Shown: positions 36,132-50,755, numbered from the stretch's first letter. The stretch is 64,000 nucleotides of DNA from Todiramphus chloris collaris (GCA_025345505.1 JANVCC010010406.1:9962598-10026597); one strand, 5' to 3'. Made by a program: numbers and translations. The notes: generated by a model from the letters alone, not told the origin.

Positions 36132-36939
36132 TGTCGCGGTTTAGGGTCAAGGCAGCCCCTAGACCTATAACAGATGCTCTCTGTTAACGGCCCTCCCTCC
36201 CCAGAGGGGAAGAGAAAGGGAATAAGGGAGAGAGACTGAGCGATTAGAAAAGGAAACTAGAACAGCTTTAATGAAAAGGAAATTAATAATTATAAAAATG
36301 GAATATATACAAATATATACAAAACCAGTATCGAACCCAACCCCCTTGATGGTAATTACATCACCGTCACCACTGATGTTGTGCAGGCACTGGGGGAGTC
36401 CCAGACTGGGCCCTGCAGCAGACGGGAGCTGTGTTCAGGAGCTGGATTCTGGTACCGGTTTCTGGAACACGCAGACCGGGGTCAAAGGCAGAACGGACAG
36501 AGTCCTCCTTGGGTGCTCCGAGGAAGGAACCGAAAGAGGACCCGAGCCAAGCCAAGCAAAAGCTGGCAAAGCAGTCCAAGAGGGGAGAGAAGAGCCCAGA
36601 GACCCTTCAGATCCCTCAGCTCTAGACCAAATATGGCGTATATGGGATGGAATCCCTCGCTGGTCAGTTCAGGGTCACCTGTCCTGTCCGCTCCTCCCTG
36701 CAGGTGCAGCCTTTCACTTTCTGCACCCTCCAATGTGGTACACAGGACCCAGCAGTGGCCTTGGTCTGCACACCAATCCTTGGTACTAACTCTAACCATG
36801 GGGTGTTATCACTGCTAGAAGCAGACACTGTCTGTGAGAACAGGCTGCTAACTTCAGAAAGTGCAGTTAATTAAAAGAACCGAGCTGAAAAGTAAAATTA
36901 CTGAACAGAATTAGTTCTGTTTTCACTCAAACCAGGACA
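36132..36939 (-). mobile_element. Solo LTR of the same family as the provirus
   Basis: Read on the minus strand it starts TGTCCTGGTTTGAG and ends AAACCGCGACA, 808 bp, and aligns with the 5' LTR at 26524-27250. An ATTAAA poly-A signal is seen on the minus strand (36272-36267). ACTCA at 36127-36131 recurs at 36939-36943, a 5-bp direct repeat that shares one base with the LTR end (four bases, CTCA, if the LTR is taken to end in CA). No internal viral sequence is attached, as expected after recombination between two LTRs. The 172-residue open frame inside it is not a gene. Confidence 0.9.
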
Positions 36940-39900
36940 CTCAAGAGCTAGCAATAACTTAGTGTTCCTTGGTCCTCCTCCAGCATCTTTACTAGTGACC
37001 TTTTTTTAATATGTATTTTTTATTTTTAATTTTCTGAACAGACTTAGAGATTTATTCAAATTTTAAAAGCTCTGATTTTAGTTAAATGAATGGATGAAGT
37101 CAGACTCCTCCTGCATACTGAGAATTGAGCTGTTGAGTAGTTGTTCTCAATGACCCCGAGTTTATTTTCCATCTAATTTTACTGGATAGTAACAAAACAA
37201 TCATTTCTGTATCTCCTTATGGACAGAATGGAAGGGAGGGATTAACGCATTCATAGACAGTAATTCCCCAAGGGGCCAGACCTGCTATATGGGAAATAAA
37301 CCTAGGAAAAAAAAATCTTAACTGATAGTTAATCCTACGTACCAGGAGGATTGTCTTTCAGGTAGCCTACCTCTACTACCAATGCTGCAGCACTGTTTAT
37401 AAGCAGAATCTGGAGTTCTAAGGAAGTCCATGTGTGTGTGTGTGCAACGACAACTGTTTAAAGCTAAATGAAGTAGCAACTATAAAAGTACAGTAATGGT
37501 TTCACTTCCAGGATGCTGAGACAGTGGATTACTCTTAGCTTTATCTGATTTCTCATTTCTAGTCTCCGTAAAGTCCAGCATGACTGCAAAGAAAAGAAGG
37601 TATTTATTTAAAGTCAGGAACTCCCTGAGAGTCCTGGGGTTAAGTGGTTTATAGTCTGTATGGGCACACAACATGATGATGTTATGATACAACCTGTTAC
37701 AAAATGCATATTTCAGGACTACTGTAACCACTGAAAAAACTACTGGTCTGTAATAGTCCAACTGTGTGCATTATCATGAAAATTTTTAATTAAAGTGCCA
37801 TTTGCTTGTAAGAGAGTTGGGATTAGATATGTAGCCTATTCTGTATCTGATCAGAATTCAGTGAAACTATCTATATATCCAAGCAGTATTTTAGTTGATT
37901 ATAGAAGGAATTTCACACTTTATGCTTGTAGCTAATGCTCTTAAGTACATACTATTTTTTTCAGCATTGGACAGTGTATTTGAGGAATACTTTGACAATT
38001 TCCCATTCTGTGACTAGAAGTGCCACAGTCTGGCTTTTCTGAAGGATAACAAAAGTTACTCAAGTATTAACAAGGCTAGACCTGGTTTGTCTTTTCATTT
38101 TCAAAGTTGGGAATATTATGTGGATTGATTAGTGTAGGCATTTCCAGATATATGTTGTTTAGCCATTACTCCTGATGACAGTAGCTGCAGCTTCTGCCTC
38201 CAGGTCTAAACACAGGGAGAGCATTTGGCTTTCTGAGCAGAAGACATATAGCACTTCAAAGATGGCGGTGTACCCGAGCGCACTCAAAAGTGGTACACAG
38301 GTCATAGCTGACAGACCTCTGTGTTTGCATTATTCAGCAACTGCTGCACTCAGGCTCTTAACTTCAAACTCCATCCTCCTCTCCCAGGAGGTCACTCCTT
38401 AATACGGCTTTTAGTGTCTTCCCAAGTTATTTTGCAAATACAACTTTAGCCTGCTATAGCAATACAAAATCATTACCAAAGTCCTAATCGGACAAGTTAG
38501 GTTCACTTTGAGAGTCAGAAGTAGTATGATGTGAAATGCATCTGCAGAAAGAGTGGATTCACTTGTATACTGTGAAAATTTACATGTGGTGCCACAGAAA
38601 AAAATATAGAATGGAATTTTTTTCAGTTCACCTTATTGCTTTCAGGAAAGTCTATGAGGAACTTTAAACCAGTGTTTCTTTTCTCTGTTGTCAAAGTAAA
38701 GTGCTGTTAAAAAGTTCCAAGATGACTAAACAAGATGGGAAACAGTTCAGGTTAAATACTTATCTCACATCAGCCTAATGTATCTCATGTGTAACTTTAC
38801 AATTCCAATGGATTAAGTAATAATCATAGCCTAGTTAACATCTTAGTGGAAAGCAAAGCATATGGAAGATGCACATGACCTATTTTAACATTTGGTCTCA
38901 AATACACACAGTTCTGAATACAACAAAATGCCTCCTCCTCTTCCATCCACTGTCTCTGTGTTCTTGTCTTCTCTCACACAATATAAAGACACGCACACAT
39001 TGTGCTCTAAATTGGGTATTATCTTTTTGCTAGCAAAACTGTGTCAGTCAGGAGTATATACACATATACTTGCAAAATTCTTTGGAGAAATGCCATCCTA
39101 CAAGACAAAGTGTGGTTTTGCAGGATGATGTTCTTCTACACAAAACTCCCTGCTGCTGAAGGTTTTCTAGAGATTCAGTGAAATTTCTGAAAGGTTGTTA
39201 TGAAGAATATGTGCAAATCTTCCTCCATGATCCCTGTTTGATTGTTATATTCTGCATAAAGGAGACTGAATTCTTCCCAGAATGAGATTAGGAGAAACAA
39301 ACAAGGTTTTCTCTCTCCTAAATAAGTGCAGTAATATTACCAACTCCTTCAAATGCATGTAGATGAGGGGGTACATCTGAGAAGACTGGATTAGTACTTC
39401 TGTTGGTTGGACTTAATAAGTGGAGATTTTTTTTTCTCTACCGTACCACAAAAAACCCCCTCCAATTGCCAAAGGACTGTCAGAAAACCATACATGTCTG
39501 TGGTTGTTGGGTTTTGCAGAGAGTGCTCTTGCGTGAGCTGAAAAACTCTTCAATTCGCATATAGCTTAACTTTGGTGACACAGCTGAAGAGGCTCATGTT
39601 TTTTCTTTAGTCCATCATGTGTTTGGAATAACCTATATTTGGAAATGTATTTCCAATCCAGCCATAGAAATGGCAGAATATAAATAACTCATCAGCTTTT
39701 TGTTATATTAAAGCTATCACATTTGATCTGTTGAAGCTTTTCAGAGGCCCTTAGTGCACAAATGCCATGAAGAACTAATGTTGTTGGAGGACTGCTTCAG
39801 TTTTTGGGGTTTGGATTTTACTTTATTTTTTTGAATACCAAGTTCTTATGGAACCATAGTTTGTTATAAAAATACTCACTGGCCTTTCAAATGTGTGAAT

Positions 39901-42900
39901 CATCATATCTTGCATCAGTATGCATTTCACATAGAGCTAGATTAGACCCTGTGGGTGATAACATACCCCTGTAGTGCAGTTATGTAGTGGAAGGTTAGAT
40001 GTCTATTTTGTGTAATTATGTACCATAAAATATGAATCCTGGATGATTAACGAAAGAACTTTGTCCCTTGCAACCATAGCAACTTTTACACAGGTTTTTT
40101 TTTGTTTTTCACAGTCATTTGTACTTCTTTGGCTTTTATTAACTTGTTCCGTGTTTTTTTTTAATACATGTTCAACTTGTATTACAGACACTAAAGATGA
40201 GATACTTACAGAGCCTTTGTAAATGCAGTAATTAAGGTAAAACGATTGTGTTTAGTATTTTGTGGGTAGTGATGCATGATGTTCTGGATATCATCACACC
40301 TGATACGTATTCATTCAGAGAACAAATCTTTATTTTAATATAGTGAAGCAAAATATCCCCTTTGTTAATTTGATGTACACGAAATAACTTTGCATTTGTT
40401 ACATGGATGATAAATATTTGGCAGATAAATGTATAAACACTTCCATGGTTTATGGACTTATACTGTACACAGTCATCCTACACAGAGCATGCCCTTTCAC
40501 AAGTATACAGACAGCTTTCCTCAGGGGGCTTAATTAAAACACTTGGTCAAACATTTTGGAAATTGGCAGTCTGACTCAGAGGAGCATACTGGAAAGATGA
40601 GTTCACAGTTGTACCAGCTGGACTTGAAATGAAAAATTCCAAACTCCAAAATAGAATTTATCAAGGCACACACATGCAAACACATATATACAATAGTGAT
40701 TACTGTAACCTGCTTTACAGGAGATCACACATAACAGTAAAGAGAACAAACAAAGAAAGAAACAGAGAGTTCAGGACCATTGCCAAGATCTTGTTGCAGA
40801 TTAGCAGATCTGTAAGTAAATATGTATAAATGGGAATCCCACTTCAAAGAAACTCATTACCGTATATACAATATGTACATGTTTCCTCACATTAAGAAAT
40901 GGAGACTGTCAGAAATGGTTATGATTTTCTTGACAACATATGCACATTAACACACCTGTGCTTTTGTATGCTAAAGACAATTTGAAAAGTTGTACTCCCA
41001 GTTGGCTCAGGGCAGCTGGCAATTTGAGTGGAAGTTTAGTAGGAGAAACCAGAACCAGAAAATAGCTTATGAAAAACTAGGAAAGAATACACATTTTCCT
41101 TCTGTTGCTCAGCATTAAAATATGCTAACAAGTTCTAGAGAAAATCAGTAACCTGGCAATGCCAATAAATTACACTGAAGGCAAAGAGCTGTACTTTCAG
41201 TACGTAACCCTTGATGCCTGAGTTCTGCACATACATCATTACACTGCAAAGGAAACTGCTCACTTAAAAAAAAAATCTAATTATGTATAGTATGTTGTCG
41301 CATATATTTGAGGCCAAGTATGAGATATAATTTGACAAGGTCTAGTTGGGATTTTGAATACAAAATTATATAGAAAATGGTGAAGATAAGCTGTCAGTTG
41401 ACTCATTAGGCTTGCAGCATAGGATGTTATTAAAATACCTTTATTGTCTGGGAAACATTGCATTCATAGGAAAAAGCCAGGCTAAAATTACTCAGGTGAA
41501 AAACAAGGGCTAAAAGGACACATTTCTCTCACAGCAGTGATTCCAGCATGATACTATACACAATCATGTATTTAATATTTTTGAAGAGAAAGCTAAGATC
41601 CTGATCCTGCAGACTGCTTCACTTATTTAAACAGAGATCAGTTTACACACACAATACTGGTTTCATGTAACACTTTGTAGGATCCTAAAGCACCAGAAAT
41701 GAAGTCACTAACAGCTTGGTGCTTTTTTTTTTTTTTTGATCTTTATAAATGAGCTAGCTTTCCTACTGTACTAATTCCATTCCTGCTCTCATTTTTGTTT
41801 CAAATGTCAGTAAAAACTTTAATTTCACTAGTGAAGTGCTAATGAAATCAATTACCCTATCAGAAGAGATCTCTGTCAGGAAGAAACAATAACGAGGTGT
41901 AAGGTTTGTCCAGAAAAGATTATGGGAGTTTGCATTTTGTAAGTCAGTCTTCCTTCTAAACTGTTGGTTTTAACCTATGTTAACAAATTTCCAGAGAGAA
42001 GGTAGTATAATTTACTGTTACTTTGAATCTGAATAGCAATTTTCTATTTAAAACTGTCTGTTCATGATCACACCTAGAACTACAGTCTCTCTCAGTGCAT
42101 ATGTTTTCCTTTTGGAAAGACACGCTACAAAAGTACTGTCATGTAAGCATTGCTACCCTTTCATAGTCTCCTCCCAAAGATTTGACATAGGCTGGTTGGT
42201 ATTCAGCTTATCAACTCATAGAACACATGGGAAAAAAATAACTGCAAGCTGCATGGGTTTGTTTGTTCGTTACTTTGTTTTATTCTTAGTATAGAGTTGT
42301 CTTTCCTATAGCAAATGTACATTGTTAAGTCCTGTGGAAGGAATACACCCTTTCTTCTATTGCTTTCTTAATTCTGTAGTGTGTGTGCATGTCCCCCATC
42401 TGAGGAAGCACACTGTAAAGTGAACACCCTGCAAAGTGGGAAGGAGAAATGTAGCAGGTGCCAGTGCTTTTGAGAGAGCTCTCTCCACTCTCACTGCTCT
42501 GTGTGTATGTGCTACTAATTTCACCCTGGATTTGCTTGAATTATAGCTACAAATACTTTATGCAGCACTAATTGCTGTAAAAGATCTTTGTGGGTGTTAA
42601 TCATTAATTAAAAGACACCCTGGCAATGGCTCTGTTTCAGACTGGTCAAAGATTGCTGATAAGAACAGCAGCAAACAGTTGTTTAGCCACTTTACGAGAA
42701 CAACAGCAGCTATGTTTGCAGAAACAATGAAAAACATACAATACAGGAAGACAGAGACATTTTCTCAAACATTACATAGAAGTTAACATGCTGAGATGCA
42801 CAGGGAACACTTTTAAGGACTTCTAGTTGAATATGACAAAATTTATAGCTTTTAGGATTTTATGTATCTTGAGAACACTGTGCCTTCTAGTCACCGGAAC

Positions 42901-45900
42901 ATGACCAGTGCCTTTGCATGATGTGCTGTTTTGCTGTTTGGCACAGTGTGACTAGGGTGTGGAAGGCTACAGCTAATTCAGAGCTTATTTTTTAAACCAT
43001 GTCCCTTCCAATGACCAAAAGCTAACAGCCAGCTAGAATGATTCGTACCATCCCAACAGTTTTGCACATAAGTCAAGAGTTCTTCACAAGAAACAAATCA
43101 GGGTGCTATTTGTGTTCAAAGCATAATACATAATGCAGAAAGTAACAGTGTAATTGAGAGTTGTACAAGAATATGTTTTGTAAGTTTTACCTCCACCTGT
43201 TTTATAGGGAGGTGTGTGTTTATATATCTCTGTATACTCATCTACACATTTGTCTGTATAGGTATTAATCTCTGACCATGTAATACTTCTTTACAATACA
43301 CAGTACAATATAACCGCAGACTATGATTTAAGGAAAGTAGCTGACAAAAATAAAAGTAATTGAACCTTAGGCATTGAAATCTTTCTCTTTATGGTTTGCA
43401 TTCAATTTGATTACATTTCATTATTTTTTCCTGACCCTCTTCTTTCAAGGGATCACCTTTTTACTGAGTAAGACAGGCCTACATGAGATTCACAAATGAC
43501 TTCTACCACATAACCAGTGGAGGACAGGCATATATTTACAAGGCAGACATTGAGAGGAGAGAAGACATGTCTAACAGGTAGAAAACATGCAGTAATATCA
43601 GAAAGACTTGCTAGGTGACAACTCTAGCTCTAGACAACTGATGAAACTGGAACAACCCATCAGACATCAGACTCTTGCAGAGTACTGTGCTTGCAATGAG
43701 TTATGGATGTTGTCCATTAGCAGTAAGTAGATTCAGCTCACTTGGTCAGGACTACTGATAAAAACTGTGTCGTAGGTGGTAGATATGCAAAATAAGAAAG
43801 TAGAAGGCTTGAGCAAAAAAGCAGATCCTTAGGATCCAAGAGAAATTAGCTTAGGTGGCTAGCTGTGGTGAGAGTGATGAAAGCCAGCCTGCCAGCAATT
43901 TCTCTCTCACACTTGCAGACTGATGTGTCTGGATACAGCTCAGAAGTGTTGACGGCCAGAACAGGGGCAAGATCTGACATGCTAAATCATTGCATCAAAG
44001 AAAGGTCCTAAATGTGGATGAAGTTCTACATAATAATCTTACACATCTAGAGTAGCACTAAATATTGAAGACCCCGTTCCTCTGCAGGAAGAAGTAGGGT
44101 ATTTACCACTGCAATAAAAATAAAGTATGCAGATAATGATAGTGTATCTAAAAGTATTTTGAATCACTTTGTTGAAATCATCAACATAAGAAAGCAAATG
44201 AGGCTGATTCCAGCATACAGACTGTTTGTAGGCTGGGTGAGGGTGAGTGAAGGTATGGGAGATCTGCAAGTAGCATTATAAATTGTAAATTTCTATTTAA
44301 TTCAGTTTCTGAATTGAGTTACAGATTTTCTGGCTAACATGTCTCTGCTAATTCCACATCACTGCCCAATCCTTTTCTTGCCTCCAAATTGCAGGCAAAA
44401 GTCTGTCTTTTCATGCTGCGTTTCCTGAACAAGCAGCATTGGAAAGTACTAATTCAGGCAAATACCTAATATTTTACAGTAAGTTTAATGAACAAGAGGG
44501 CAGGAAATGCAGAGGAAAAGCAGTCTTTCAGATGTGTTTTCTTCTGGAATATGATTACCGAGCATGTGTTTTCTTTCAAGACTCCAGAGGAAGTGGAGCA
44601 TTTCTGTTTTCACTTCTTGTGTCTTTGACCCCTTGAGTGCAAGGATTAATTTTTTAGCATTGTGACTGAAATTTCAATTGCATTTCCAGGTTATTAAACA
44701 GGAAACAAGGCTTGTAGGTTGTTTTAGCATGATATCATCTTGTTTAGGTGAAGAGGTGTAACTGGATGTAAACATCTTTCTCTGACTAATGAAGATAATT
44801 TTAAAACTCATGATGGGGAAAAAAGCTAAAGCTCAGAACACAGAGGGCTGAGAATTATATTATATAGCTAAGAATTGGAATCAACCGTTGTGCCTCGAGA
44901 GCAGTTGCACAAAGACAAGTCTCCATAGTAGTAGAAAAAAAAAACAAGAACAGAGAATAATATTTCCTCCAAATGGAGCTAAGTTAGGTGCACAGACAAG
45001 AAGATTCCCCATATCTGCACCCAAAGCAGAAAGAGTCCGACAGGGGCCATTCTGAGAGGAGAGCTCTCCTTGTTTTATTAGTTCTGTCTTAATTGGGAAA
45101 TGTGGAGTTTGACTACCTCAAAAGGGTAAGTGTGTCTGAAGGACTTTTACACTTGTTCTCCATCTTTGTTTAAAAAAGAGTGACCAAATTGCAAAAGATA
45201 TGTGGAAACCTTGTTACCGAGTGTTACATGAAGTCAGGAGGAAGTGAAAACATGAAGTTTTTACTTCAAGATTGGCCTTCTGGTAAGAAATGTAATTTGG
45301 AGCAGAATGAATGGAATGGCATGAAGAGAAAGAAAACAAAGCTTGAATTAGTAGTCTGATTTTGCCCCATTTTTCTAAAGTGATACAGAGTAGACTACAT
45401 GAGCCATCAAGAAGGAGGACTAACACTTTCTCACTTGTGTCAAAGTTTTATAGCATATACACCTCTGGAACAGCACTGGCTAAAATCAAACATAAACGAA
45501 GACTTCCCAACACATCATTCATTAGCGGTCCCCTTCAGTCCTCCAGAAACTGTGAACACCCTGTACTGGTTCCCTTGCTAGGAGTCCATACTCAATGTAT
45601 ACCATATGAAATGTGTACCAAATGTAGTGCATGCTTCCAGCCAACAAGGAGCTAACATAAATACAGCCAATCTCATTAAAACATCCAAACACAATGAATA
45701 AGATGCTTTCAAGAATTAAGAGTCTGCTAAGTCAAATTCTATTAGCAGACAAGCTGTAAAGAGTAAAGCTAATTAAAACAGAATTTCTTTCCTAAAAATG
45801 AAAATGTGGTCTCTTTGGAGGATAGTTTTTAAATTTTAAAGCAGTTGATCATCATAGTAATACAGTTCTAAATGTTGCAAGTTTTCTCTTGTCTTCAGAG

Positions 45901-48900
45901 GCCATTTTAATTTTTGTCACTGCTGTCCCTGGGGTGACCCTTCCAGCTTTACAGGACAAAAGCGCTAGACCTGACATCCTACTTCAGTTTAGACTGAAAG
46001 GAGTTTCCAATTAGTGGTTAGTCAGTTCTGTTACCAAAACAGACAAAATGATTATACATATTTGATAGATCAGATAGACAAATGCTATCAAGTTCGATTC
46101 CCTGAGGTGTAGCAGGGATCTACCCAGGCCACTAAGTATTTCTTTGTGTGAGATATAAGTGAATAGTCATAGAAAGGAAGTGCAATTCCTACTGTCCAAT
46201 ATTTATTACCTAAGATTGCTTTGGAAAATGAAAAAAAAAAAAGACAGATTCACTGAAGACCAGCCAAATCACTTTTGCTTGTAACATAAGTAACATTTGT
46301 ATCTGGATCCCCATGGATTAAGTATTTCTGCTCCGGTCTGTGGATTATGCCTATTTAACCAAGTATCTGCAGTTTGAAATTGCATTCACTTGTTTTGTCT
46401 TTATGAGATAAATCTTTACTGCACTCAAGCCCAAACAATTAATTGTTCAACAGCTTTGATGCTGGCTTGCACACTAGTTCAAATCTGTTGAGCCAACTGG
46501 CTCGCCAGCTAGGGAAATTCTAGCTTTAAGTTTTGTTTAATATGTTATGTCTCTTCCATTTACTTTTTCTCTCTTTTTTGTTTAATCCAGTTTTCTTTTG
46601 TACTTTCCCTACTTTAGAACATTGACTTTCATTTTGGACCACGCAAGGTCCATGTAGTTGGGAATCTTGTTCATCTTTACTAATTCCTAAATTGTTATAT
46701 CCCACTTCATGCAGACTTAATCACATACTTGTGATGTATTCAGGGTTTATGATAAGAAGCAGCACTGAAATCAGCATAATTTTGCATGTGATGAGATTTT
46801 AGTGTTTTAGCCTTGAACTGTAGTCCTTAAAAGTTGAACCTTATTTTCCTGTGTCCCATTCCCTCCACAGTGGTCATGTGGCATGAAGTGCTGGATCTGG
46901 ATGTTTTTCAGAATTACATACAGAGATGGACAGAGTACACTACTTCAAGCATACAGTACATAGCAAGACAATGTAATATTTTACCATTGCTGTTGGTGTT
47001 TACTCCAACCATGTACAAAGGCTTCAGATTTCAAAATACATTGTGCAGTAAGTACAAGAAAGTGGACACATGCTACTAATGAATGCCACAGAGAAATAGT
47101 GCTCCAATATGATTCTTACTGGAGAAAATAGCCTTGAAATAAGGCTATGACTAGTGGACAAAAGCCACAGATGCAAAACTAAGGCCAGCATTTTGTTCTT
47201 AACTTGGAACTTGGTGAAAAATAATTCTTCTTCCTTTTTTCTTTTCAACAGTTTAGAAATTTAAAAGACATGTTTAAGTCAGATTTAAATATAAAATATT
47301 TTATTTCAAATTTCTTGATTGTTTATATTCCAAAATAAACACACTTCCTAAACTTTGTTTCTTACTATATATTATTTAAATTATCAATATTAGGAAAAAA
47401 AAAAAAAAGCCCACTAGTTTTCCATATTCATGGGTTTTTAATTCAGCCACTTTTCTCTTTTGTTAATAGCAGAAAACCGTATCTTGGGCTAATATTTTAG
47501 TGCTACAATGTGTAGCACAGGCATTTGTTAGTAACTGAAAAATGTATCTTCTAGAATCAGCAAATGAAACAGTGAACTTTAAATGTAATGAATGACCTTC
47601 TTATGTCAACTTTTAATGACTCCTTCAATAGAATCATTTGACACAGAATGAAGTGATAGATATTACTACCCAAAGCTAAGTTCACATATAAGCACACAAG
47701 CGAGAAAAAAATTTACTACATGTTGACCTTATCTGAAAGCTTGATTTCTTTGGCAGTGATTCAACCACCTAAAAAGTGTTGCCAGATATAATTAGAAAAA
47801 TACTGATACATTTTTCCTTATGCTTTATACCAATTTTTTCTTTGAAACTGCAGATAATTCATCAGCAGATACTAAAAGAAACATCAGTTTCAGTCATCAG
47901 AGGATCTGCCCATTTTGTCTGCTAATTTTATAAATGCATTTGTACTAAATTTTTTATGCTAATGATTTAAAGAGATCCCACAGCTTTTTGCATACCAGTA
48001 GGACTGGTGGGGAACTCTTTACTGTTATCAAGAACATTTCACCGAAGTTCACTTTGAAGGAATACATTTACAACCTTTACTCTCCATCCTTGCACTTGGT
48101 CTAATAACAACATTACAACTCCCTGCAGCCTTGCCACGGCTTCTTTCTTAATGGCCTTTCAGAGAGATATTTGAAAGTGTTAAATGGTAAGATAGCTCTA
48201 GAAGTATTAAAAATCATCTGAGAAAATGGTTATATAAAGAAGTGTATAAACTGTGAAAATAATGAAGGTGCGTTTGGTTATTGCTTTTCTTTATTCTGAT
48301 ATTATTTAAAAAAAAATCTTTTGAGATGTTTTAATTACGTGATACTCTATACTGAAGTTATGATTTGACTAAATTTACTAGCTGGCATTCTACAACCACA
48401 TATTTTTATAACCATTCTGTGACAAAAATATATTAGAAGTGTAAATATGAAACAAATTCTGAAAGCATCTGACTTTTCATATAGTTCACTGGCCTGATTC
48501 TTCCTTTCTTTGTACTTAAAGCAGCACAAATATTTGCTTTGTTTTACTCCTGGGTTAAGATAAATTTTCAGTTTTAACATGGCAAAAAAATTCCGAATGC
48601 CACAAGTGAGATGAAAACAAATGTTTTCTGGTGGATCAGCAGTAAAGAGTGAAAGTGTTTATTTTGTTATTCTCTTTGCTGCTTACCCGTATGGGGTTTT
48701 TATTCCCTGCAGTAGCTGTTGCCTTCTTCTCAGCAAATATGGGGTGTAGTTCATAATCTTTACTTTAGATTGAATCTACCTAAAGGGATTTCCCAAGAAA
48801 GAGGCATTACCACAAGTTTTTGCCATCTAAGCATGGCTGCAGAAGGTCAGTATTCTCAGTCTCGATGCAGTCTGTAGAGTTTCCTGATAAACGCTGCATG

Positions 48901-49338
48901 CATTGATACATTAACATTTTCTGCACCAATACTGCTAAGAAATTGACTTGCATGTCTGTACTGTTACAAAAGCTCACAATGCCATGGCCAAATTTAGCAT
49001 GTATTTTTTAAACAGTATGACTGCTTGCATTTTAAGTATGTAATTATCAGTATGGTTTTTACCTTCCTGGACATGTCACCAAAAGTGTCTTAAGAGGTAG
49101 CTTTGCTGTTTGAAGTTAAGTGGGTTTGAATAGCAATATATGCAAGCAAACAAAAGCAAAATTTAAAACTTTCATACAGAGGCTGGTAAATCTCTGCCAC
49201 TCCAAAGTATCTGTTGAATTTGATTTCTGACATCTGAGCACTCTACTAAGCGTTGAGAATCTGAAGCCTTTGCACCATCGGTCAGGAGAGTTGACATTTG
49301 CACAAGGAAGGAAATAAGTAGTAAATGGCTTTTTCCAG
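36940..49338. other. SV2C downstream region: probable 3' UTR and intergenic DNA
   Basis: AT-rich unique sequence lies beyond the SV2C stop codon. The part nearest 49338 must be SV2C 3' UTR, which is long in mammals. Several minus-strand AATAAA signals are possible (for example the complement of 48699-48704 and of 47300-47305), but the used site cannot be chosen. Poly-T near 41722-41737 and a short TG run near 37433-37442 are the only simple repeats of note. An AAGATGGCGG (YY1-type) word occurs at 38259-38268. I see no exon. Confidence 0.65.
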
Positions 49339-49522
49339 TTACATCAACACCTGGGTTCTTGTGTCAGGAAGTCGAAGTCCTACCAGACCTCCACATACTA
49401 GAACAGTAGAAGCAAGGAGAATAGGGATTGCTTTGGTGATACCAACAAGGGAACCAAATATTAAGTTTCCAAGTACAGCTGCTGCTTTGCATAGCGCATT
49501 CAAAAAACCAAAGCCTGTTGCC
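49339..49522 (-). CDS. SV2C: SV2C last coding exon, transmembrane segments 11-12 and stop
   Basis: This is the terminal exon of SV2C, a twelve-helix major-facilitator-type glycoprotein of synaptic vesicles that supports calcium-regulated release. On the minus strand it follows TTTCTCTTCTAG, completes the Arg codon left by the previous exon, and reads ATGFGFLNALCKAAAVLGNL, then two hydrophobic helices, then GLRLPDTRTQVLM and TAA (49341-49339). The PDTRTQVLM end distinguishes SV2C from SV2A and SV2B as I recall their C-termini. It adds 60 residues. The 9,978-bp intron before it holds a CR1 and a pentanucleotide array. The frame is intact and similarity to mammals is very high, so the gene looks functional. 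Confidence 0.96.
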
Positions 49523-50690
49523 CTAGAAGAGAAAACAGAAGAAAGTTAAAAGGTGGGTGAAAGAGTAAAGCACTTGAGACAAATCCTCAGTGGAAATAAA
49601 TCAGTATAACCCAAATATCTTAAACAGAATTTATGCCAATAAGGATTCCATGTTTTGCTTTATAATGTGAGAACGAAGCTCAGCTGCTACAGCATTTTAT
49701 TGAGGAGAATTCATTCTGCTGTGTCAGGGACCAAAATGTGAACTAAATGACTGAACTGATAAGTTTGCACCTTTACAGAAGAAAAAATGACTTGCAAATG
49801 GAAATTCAGTAATATTTAAAATGATGGATTGTGAGATGGAAGGTGTAGCATAGCTCTCTTTTGAGCAAAGTAGCTCTCTTGGTAATTTGGGAAAGAAGTC
49901 ATCAGAATAAAAGGTTGGTCATCTTGGGACACTGAACAGAAATGGACTTCTCACAGGTGGTGTACATATTCAACCAGCGTTTCTTCAAAAACCCACTTGA
50001 TGTAGAAGAGGTATCTCAGAAACTTTGAAGGAAAGGGAAGGGAAATAGATTGCCAACAGAAGGTATGACACAGGCAACTCAAAGGGATTTTTGCATTACG
50101 GTGTTGTGATTTTAGTAGTCAAGATAGAGTATTTTAGATATTTGATAGCCTGTGCATATATGTGTTATGCTAACTGACATCATTCTAATCAATTGTGGTT
50201 TGGTATGACTTGGTAGGATTCATAGTTGCAGGAATAAACTTGTCCTACCAAAGTGTCCTAACAAAAATATCTGTAAGATAGTAGAATCTGTAACAATTCT
50301 CAAAACAAAGAAAGAGAGAAGGAATATGCAGATCTCACACTGTGCTTGCTGAGATAAAATAATAAGAATCAGGAGGATAGATGTTCTTTTCAAAACAACA
50401 TGTTTCTTTATTGTTAATACTAGTTACTTCCATTGGAAGGAAAAAGTCTCTGGTCTAAGCAGCATGCAGAAATGCTAATATTCTCAGTGACAGAAAAAGT
50501 ATTGTACTGAAGTACATGTGAGGGAAAGAAAGAAGTCCTATGCTCAGATGTAGCCTGCATTCCTGCTAAAGAAGTTTGAGAAACTTCTACTGGAGCTTCT
50601 AAAGAGCATTCCAGAGAATCAAAAAGTAAGCAGACTTGATCTCAGCTGAGACCAACGATATAAACTCTCAATGTTCTTCACAAAACTGTG

Positions 50691-50755
50691 GTTTGGTTTG
50701 GTTTGGTTTGGTTTGGTTTGGTTTGGTTTGGTTTGGTTTGGTTTGGTTTGGTTTT
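50691..50755. repeat. (GTTTG)12 pentanucleotide microsatellite
   Basis: Twelve perfect copies of GTTTG (60 bp) are followed by GTTTTTTT. On the minus strand the same array gives a meaningless KPNQT-repeat open frame. Such purity suggests recent expansion and likely length polymorphism. Confidence 0.97.

Noticed and set aside
36271-36818. 172- and 145-codon open frames on the plus strand
   Set aside because: They lie within the minus-strand solo LTR and are antisense to it. LTRs have no such gene.
38259-38268. AAGATGGCGG (YY1-type) word as a promoter
   Set aside because: A single word with no CpG island or exon nearby in AT-rich intergenic DNA is not enough.
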